A DNA stretch of 16,514 nt from an uncultured Ruminococcus sp. (lineage in GTDB: Bacteria > Bacillota > Clostridia > Oscillospirales > CAG-272). Below the pieces are notes generated by a model, which was not told where the DNA came from, made no database searches, and was given only the letters and a program-made list of their open reading frames with translations. Made by a program: the position numbers and the translations under genes. The stretch is from contig CACZSC010000260.1 of NCBI GenBank assembly GCA_902783755.1, positions 1 to 16,514 on the forward strand, written 5' to 3'. Below are positions 14,301 through 16,514 of the stretch, piece after piece. The stretch's first letter is position 1; every line of letters starts with the position of its first letter.

Positions 14301-14644
14301 GTGGAGCATACTATCTTTCGGTAAGTACGAAGGCTGACAGCCAGCCCAGAATGGTGAGCGGTGACGAAGCGGAACAGATAGTTCTCGGCAAGGTCAAAGC
14401 GAACGGTATCAGGCTGGATACGGAAGAAATGCCGTCATCCGGTGAAAAAGGCGTAGTTTCCATGAGCATGGACGAGATACTGGAGCTGTCAGACAGCTTA
14501 GACAGTGTGGTCAGACATATAGGCGAGGGAATACAGCAGGGTGTCGCCGATGCCAGTCCGGTCAGGTTCCGCAGGGATCTGCCGTGCAGATACTGCAGGT
14601 ATTCCTACGTATGCAAGCTGAGCAGGGAAGGAGGTGCGCTCTGA
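11363..14644 (+). CDS. addB: ATP-dependent helicase-nuclease AddAB, subunit AddB
   Basis: A 1093-residue subunit of the AddAB enzyme, which unwinds and resects double-strand DNA ends until it meets a Chi-type site and then prepares a 3' tail for RecA. It begins with an inactivated-helicase-like region carrying a Walker A loop GRSGYGKS (7-14, K13). The C-terminal region is the RecB-like nuclease held by a 4Fe-4S cluster: C773 (in AECPFQHSC) and C1075, C1078 and C1084 in the C-x2-C-x5-C tail. Nuclease residues are in GKIDRVDE and the IIDYKTG motif (D936, K938), then the QLLAYLF helix. Length is slightly under the usual 1150. The ATG at 11363 follows AAGGGG at seven bases. The stop overlaps the addA start in TGATG, the usual addB-addA order with coupled translation. 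Confidence 0.95.
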   Translation: MINLIAGRSGYGKSGKLLELLKETLQYTDRNTVVIVPHQQSYTWEERIAAMFPPSFNLRCEITTIPNLYGTICREFGGIGDRVIDDGERILLVWRAMMSVREQLRVFRSGYDDKNLPVLLKAIDELKKGGVAPAEAEEALRRLEEENSVTGLRDRLHDAVLVYGAYERILHEEFVDRTDLLSTLSDLIREKDYFSGKDVFIDSFSPLLGVEEKILSGIMNQAENVSITFTCPRREEGEDYEIQFYEYRRFLRVCRTTATRLGKEIRMIWLSEDRRHVSDELKGIENFIFDYGFKAESKLMPGGSLSESVRIVECSDRYDEAEACAAIIEKLLRDGYRNREIAVVAENIYSREGIIDTVLRRHGISCYISEPRVISTTPAVRLVLAALKITYSGWQREDVIKLIKTGMAAPEGGSRPGTGAGGFEPEYFETYTGTWNIHGKRAFCSGDWTMNPRGYQEQFTDDDRRVLGYVNSMKNRLIPPVEEFSSVFGEHGTAPVREIAEAVVRLAEKYNVKKALDRTAAAYSAIDMEAEAERTVAGWNAVCDILDKMVDLLGDTVLDAARFAGLFAKVASTMDRGTIPTGLDEVILCSAPSMGFDSARCVIVLGSVAGEFPGTGTEGKFFSDRDRQIMEKAGMTLDIPDDRRQISRSYFDYYRAVTAAEEKLYIMVPGGFEKASDGAARICSILESSGINCRTKFSSLPLEDVVYSLAGAEYQLSRRPEGPETEALRKLIADRGRGAGFDISLTADEERVPSYSGETLSLSNTRINSFAECPFQHSCKYTLDLQPPADSKIENNDIGTFVHAVLERFFESTSGSGSDPTVLTDDEVDSISSGIIEEYVENFAGNSGVSRENGRLDYLFERLTRYVPLFVKGAIRELKAGPFKPSAYELKISSNDGDVEPVQYGLDDGLVAELVGKIDRVDEFESEYGKYLRIIDYKTGNAEFRLDEVLKGHNIQLLAYLFTLWKRRWHADGDREVLPGGAYYLSVSTKADSQPRMVSGDEAEQIVLGKVKANGIRLDTEEMPSSGEKGVVSMSMDEILELSDSLDSVVRHIGEGIQQGVADASPVRFRRDLPCRYCRYSYVCKLSREGGAL

Positions 14645-16514
14645 TGGAATTTACTTCATCTCAGAAACAGGCGGTTTTCTGGAAGGGAGGCAACCTGCTC
14701 CTGTCCGCTGCAGCAGGCAGCGGCAAGACCCACACTCTCATCGCCAGGATCACCGAGCTCATAAAAAGCGGTGACGCGGAGATGTCGGAGATCCTGGTGG
14801 TCACATTCACGAGAGCCGCAGCGGCGGAACTCAAGGTGAGGATATCCGCGGCCCTGTCGGAGGAGGCGAAGGATCCCGCAAACAGGGAAGCACTCAGCAG
14901 GATAAGCGCGGCGCTGTCTCAGGTGCCTTCAGCTGACATAAGCACCATACACTCATTCCTTTACAGAAATCTGAAGCAGTACTTCCCGCAGGCTGGATTC
15001 CCGTCGGACGCCACCCTGAGGGAGGAGGGCGAGATCGCGCCCATCAGGGCTGATACGATGAAGGAACTGGTGGACGAGCTTTATTCCGGGCACGGCGAGA
15101 AATACGAGAGATTCATAAGACTGTCCGACGCTCTGGGACGGACGGGCGACGAGCAGTCTATAGACAGGTGGCTGCTTGAGACGAACGCGCTGCTGCTTTC
15201 CCACGGAAAGAGCCATGAGGAGCTGCGCGGATATGCAAAGACTCTGGACGGTATCGCCCGCGGCAAGGATATACTGAAGACGGACTTCGGAAAAGTGATC
15301 GCGGACGAAGTGATCCGGGTCTCGGAATACTACATCAGAGCAGTGACTGAGTGCCTCGGTGATATCGCGGACGACGGATATGTCATGGAACGGTACGGCC
15401 CGGAGGCCGAGAACATAACCGGATATCTCAGGGCAGTGTCAGACTGCGCGAGGAAGAGAAGGGGTTTCGCGGAACTGAAGAAAGCACTCGATTCATATGA
15501 AAATGCCCTCAAGGGCAGGGTGCAGGGTGCTCACAGAACAGAAGCTTCCGTCAGTTTTATGGAGGTCAGGGCCGGATTCGTTGAGGATTTCAAGGCCCTG
15601 AAGAACAGGTACTTCTCATTTGACATCAGTACCGAAATGGAGAACGCGGCGCGTACCGCGGAACTGCTGAGAACCGCGGCGGACGTGATAACCGAATACC
15701 GCAGAAGGTTTGAGGCCAGGAAAAAGGACATATCGGTCGTCGAATACAGCGATCTTGAAATGATCTCGAAAGATCTTCTGGAGGATGATAACGGGGATCC
15801 TACTCCGGTCGCGAGGGAGATCGGAAGCAAATACAGATATATTTTCATCGACGAATACCAGGACACTAACTACGTCCAGGACTCCATATTCAGAGCAATC
15901 TCGTCAGATGCGAGAAGGTTCATGGTGGGAGACATAAAGCAGGCGATCTACCGTTTCAGAGGCGCTGACCCGTCAGTTTTCGCTGAATACCGCACGAGGT
16001 GGAAGACTATCAGGGATTCCTACGGAGAGGAAGAAAAGTTTGCTGCTGACGGCGGACGGTCCGTATTCATGAGCGAAAACTTCAGGTGCGACGGGCCCAT
16101 AATAGAATTTGCGAACTGCGTATCTTCTGCGGTGTTTCCGTACGGAAAGATCAATTATGTTGACGATGACCGCCTGGGATTCGCGAAAGACATGGGCGAG
16201 AGGACCGGATCGCCGGTCGAGGTGTGTCTGGTAGACACGTCCGGTAAAGATCCCGAAAACGAACAGGAAGATCCTGAAGCTGAATTCGTTGCCGAGAGGA
16301 TCTCGGCGCTGCTCGGGAGATACAGCGGACCTGGCGGAACACAGATCAGGCCGGGAGATATAGCGATCCTGCTGAGAAGCGGAAGAAGGGAAGGCATGGC
16401 CTTCCGCAGGGCCCTTGAGAAGCGTTCCATACCGGTGGCGCTGAAAACAGGCATCCCCCTTTCATCATCTCCCGCGGTGATGCTTCTTCTGTGCATACTG
16501 AATTTCGTGGACAA
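14644..16514 (+). CDS. addA: ATP-dependent helicase-nuclease AddAB, subunit AddA (partial, cut by window edge)
   Basis: The first 623 residues of AddA, open to the right edge of the window, about half of the usual 1200. It is the active SF1A (UvrD-like) motor of AddAB. Visible motifs are the Q-motif-like start FTSSQKQAV, Walker A AAAGSGKT (22-29, K28), motif Ia VTFTRAAAAEL, STIHSF (motif Ic region), Walker B IFIDEYQDT (400-408, with D403 and E404), motif III GDIKQAIYRFRG (429-440) and motif IV ENFR (478-481). The later helicase motifs and the C-terminal nuclease domain lie beyond the window. The ATG at 14644 shares a base with the addB stop and has a strong GGAAGGAGG upstream. No frameshift is visible. 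Confidence 0.95.
   Translation, partial: MEFTSSQKQAVFWKGGNLLLSAAAGSGKTHTLIARITELIKSGDAEMSEILVVTFTRAAAAELKVRISAALSEEAKDPANREALSRISAALSQVPSADISTIHSFLYRNLKQYFPQAGFPSDATLREEGEIAPIRADTMKELVDELYSGHGEKYERFIRLSDALGRTGDEQSIDRWLLETNALLLSHGKSHEELRGYAKTLDGIARGKDILKTDFGKVIADEVIRVSEYYIRAVTECLGDIADDGYVMERYGPEAENITGYLRAVSDCARKRRGFAELKKALDSYENALKGRVQGAHRTEASVSFMEVRAGFVEDFKALKNRYFSFDISTEMENAARTAELLRTAADVITEYRRRFEARKKDISVVEYSDLEMISKDLLEDDNGDPTPVAREIGSKYRYIFIDEYQDTNYVQDSIFRAISSDARRFMVGDIKQAIYRFRGADPSVFAEYRTRWKTIRDSYGEEEKFAADGGRSVFMSENFRCDGPIIEFANCVSSAVFPYGKINYVDDDRLGFAKDMGERTGSPVEVCLVDTSGKDPENEQEDPEAEFVAERISALLGRYSGPGGTQIRPGDIAILLRSGRREGMAFRRALEKRSIPVALKTGIPLSSSPAVMLLLCILNFVD

Noticed and set aside
1..16514. Mobile elements, CRISPR arrays, tRNA or rRNA genes, toxin-antitoxin or phage-defence genes
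   Set aside because: No transposase, integrase, terminal repeats, regularly spaced repeats or tRNA-like folds were seen. AddAB is a housekeeping recombination enzyme here, not an accessory defence island.

Overview
The window looks like chromosomal housekeeping DNA from an anaerobic, low-redox member of the Firmicutes, probably class Clostridia. The evidence is a stand-alone rubredoxin, an AddAB rather than RecBCD recombination nuclease, a DUF1292 (YrzB-type) protein, a YtqA/YhcC-type radical SAM enzyme, GGAGG-like ribosome binding sites and sigma-A-type promoters with 17-base spacers. The DNA is fairly GC-rich with heavy use of AGG and ATA codons. Genus-level placement is not possible from this alone.

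Layout. Bases 1-4231 read leftwards: a cation:proton antiporter, a subgroup-1c aspartate-type aminotransferase just upstream of it, a 52-residue rubredoxin on its own promoter, and a TIGR01212 radical SAM enzyme (MnmL-like). At 4232-4387 two promoters point in opposite directions and share the same -10 bases. Everything from 4388 to the right edge reads rightwards: an acidic DUF1292 protein; a roughly 230-nt stretch (4757-4986) that folds into a long irregular hairpin resembling 6S RNA; a tightly packed group of rnz (RNase Z), a GNAT acetyltransferase, trkA and trkH, closed by a strong terminator at 9355-9386; a monocistronic membrane-anchored protein with a degenerate M23/LytM domain (9537-11189), with its own promoter and terminator; and finally addB and the first half of addA, overlapping by one base, cut by the window edge.

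How the genes work together. TrkA and TrkH form one potassium uptake system, and the antiporter at the left also moves monovalent cations. AddA and AddB form one double-strand-break-processing enzyme. RNase Z (tRNA 3' ends) and the MnmL-like protein (wobble uridine modification) both act on tRNA but sit in separate transcription units. The other genes have no obvious functional link to their neighbours.

I found no tRNA or rRNA gene, CRISPR array, insertion sequence, prophage or toxin-antitoxin pair, and no multi-gene undescribed system. The points most worth a second look are the 6S-like RNA, the M23 domain that lacks most of its zinc and catalytic residues, the shared -10 bidirectional promoter, and several inverted repeats placed at promoters and gene junctions. 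There is no gene-free stretch longer than 300 bases; the longest gap (4739-5010) is mostly filled by the structured RNA.
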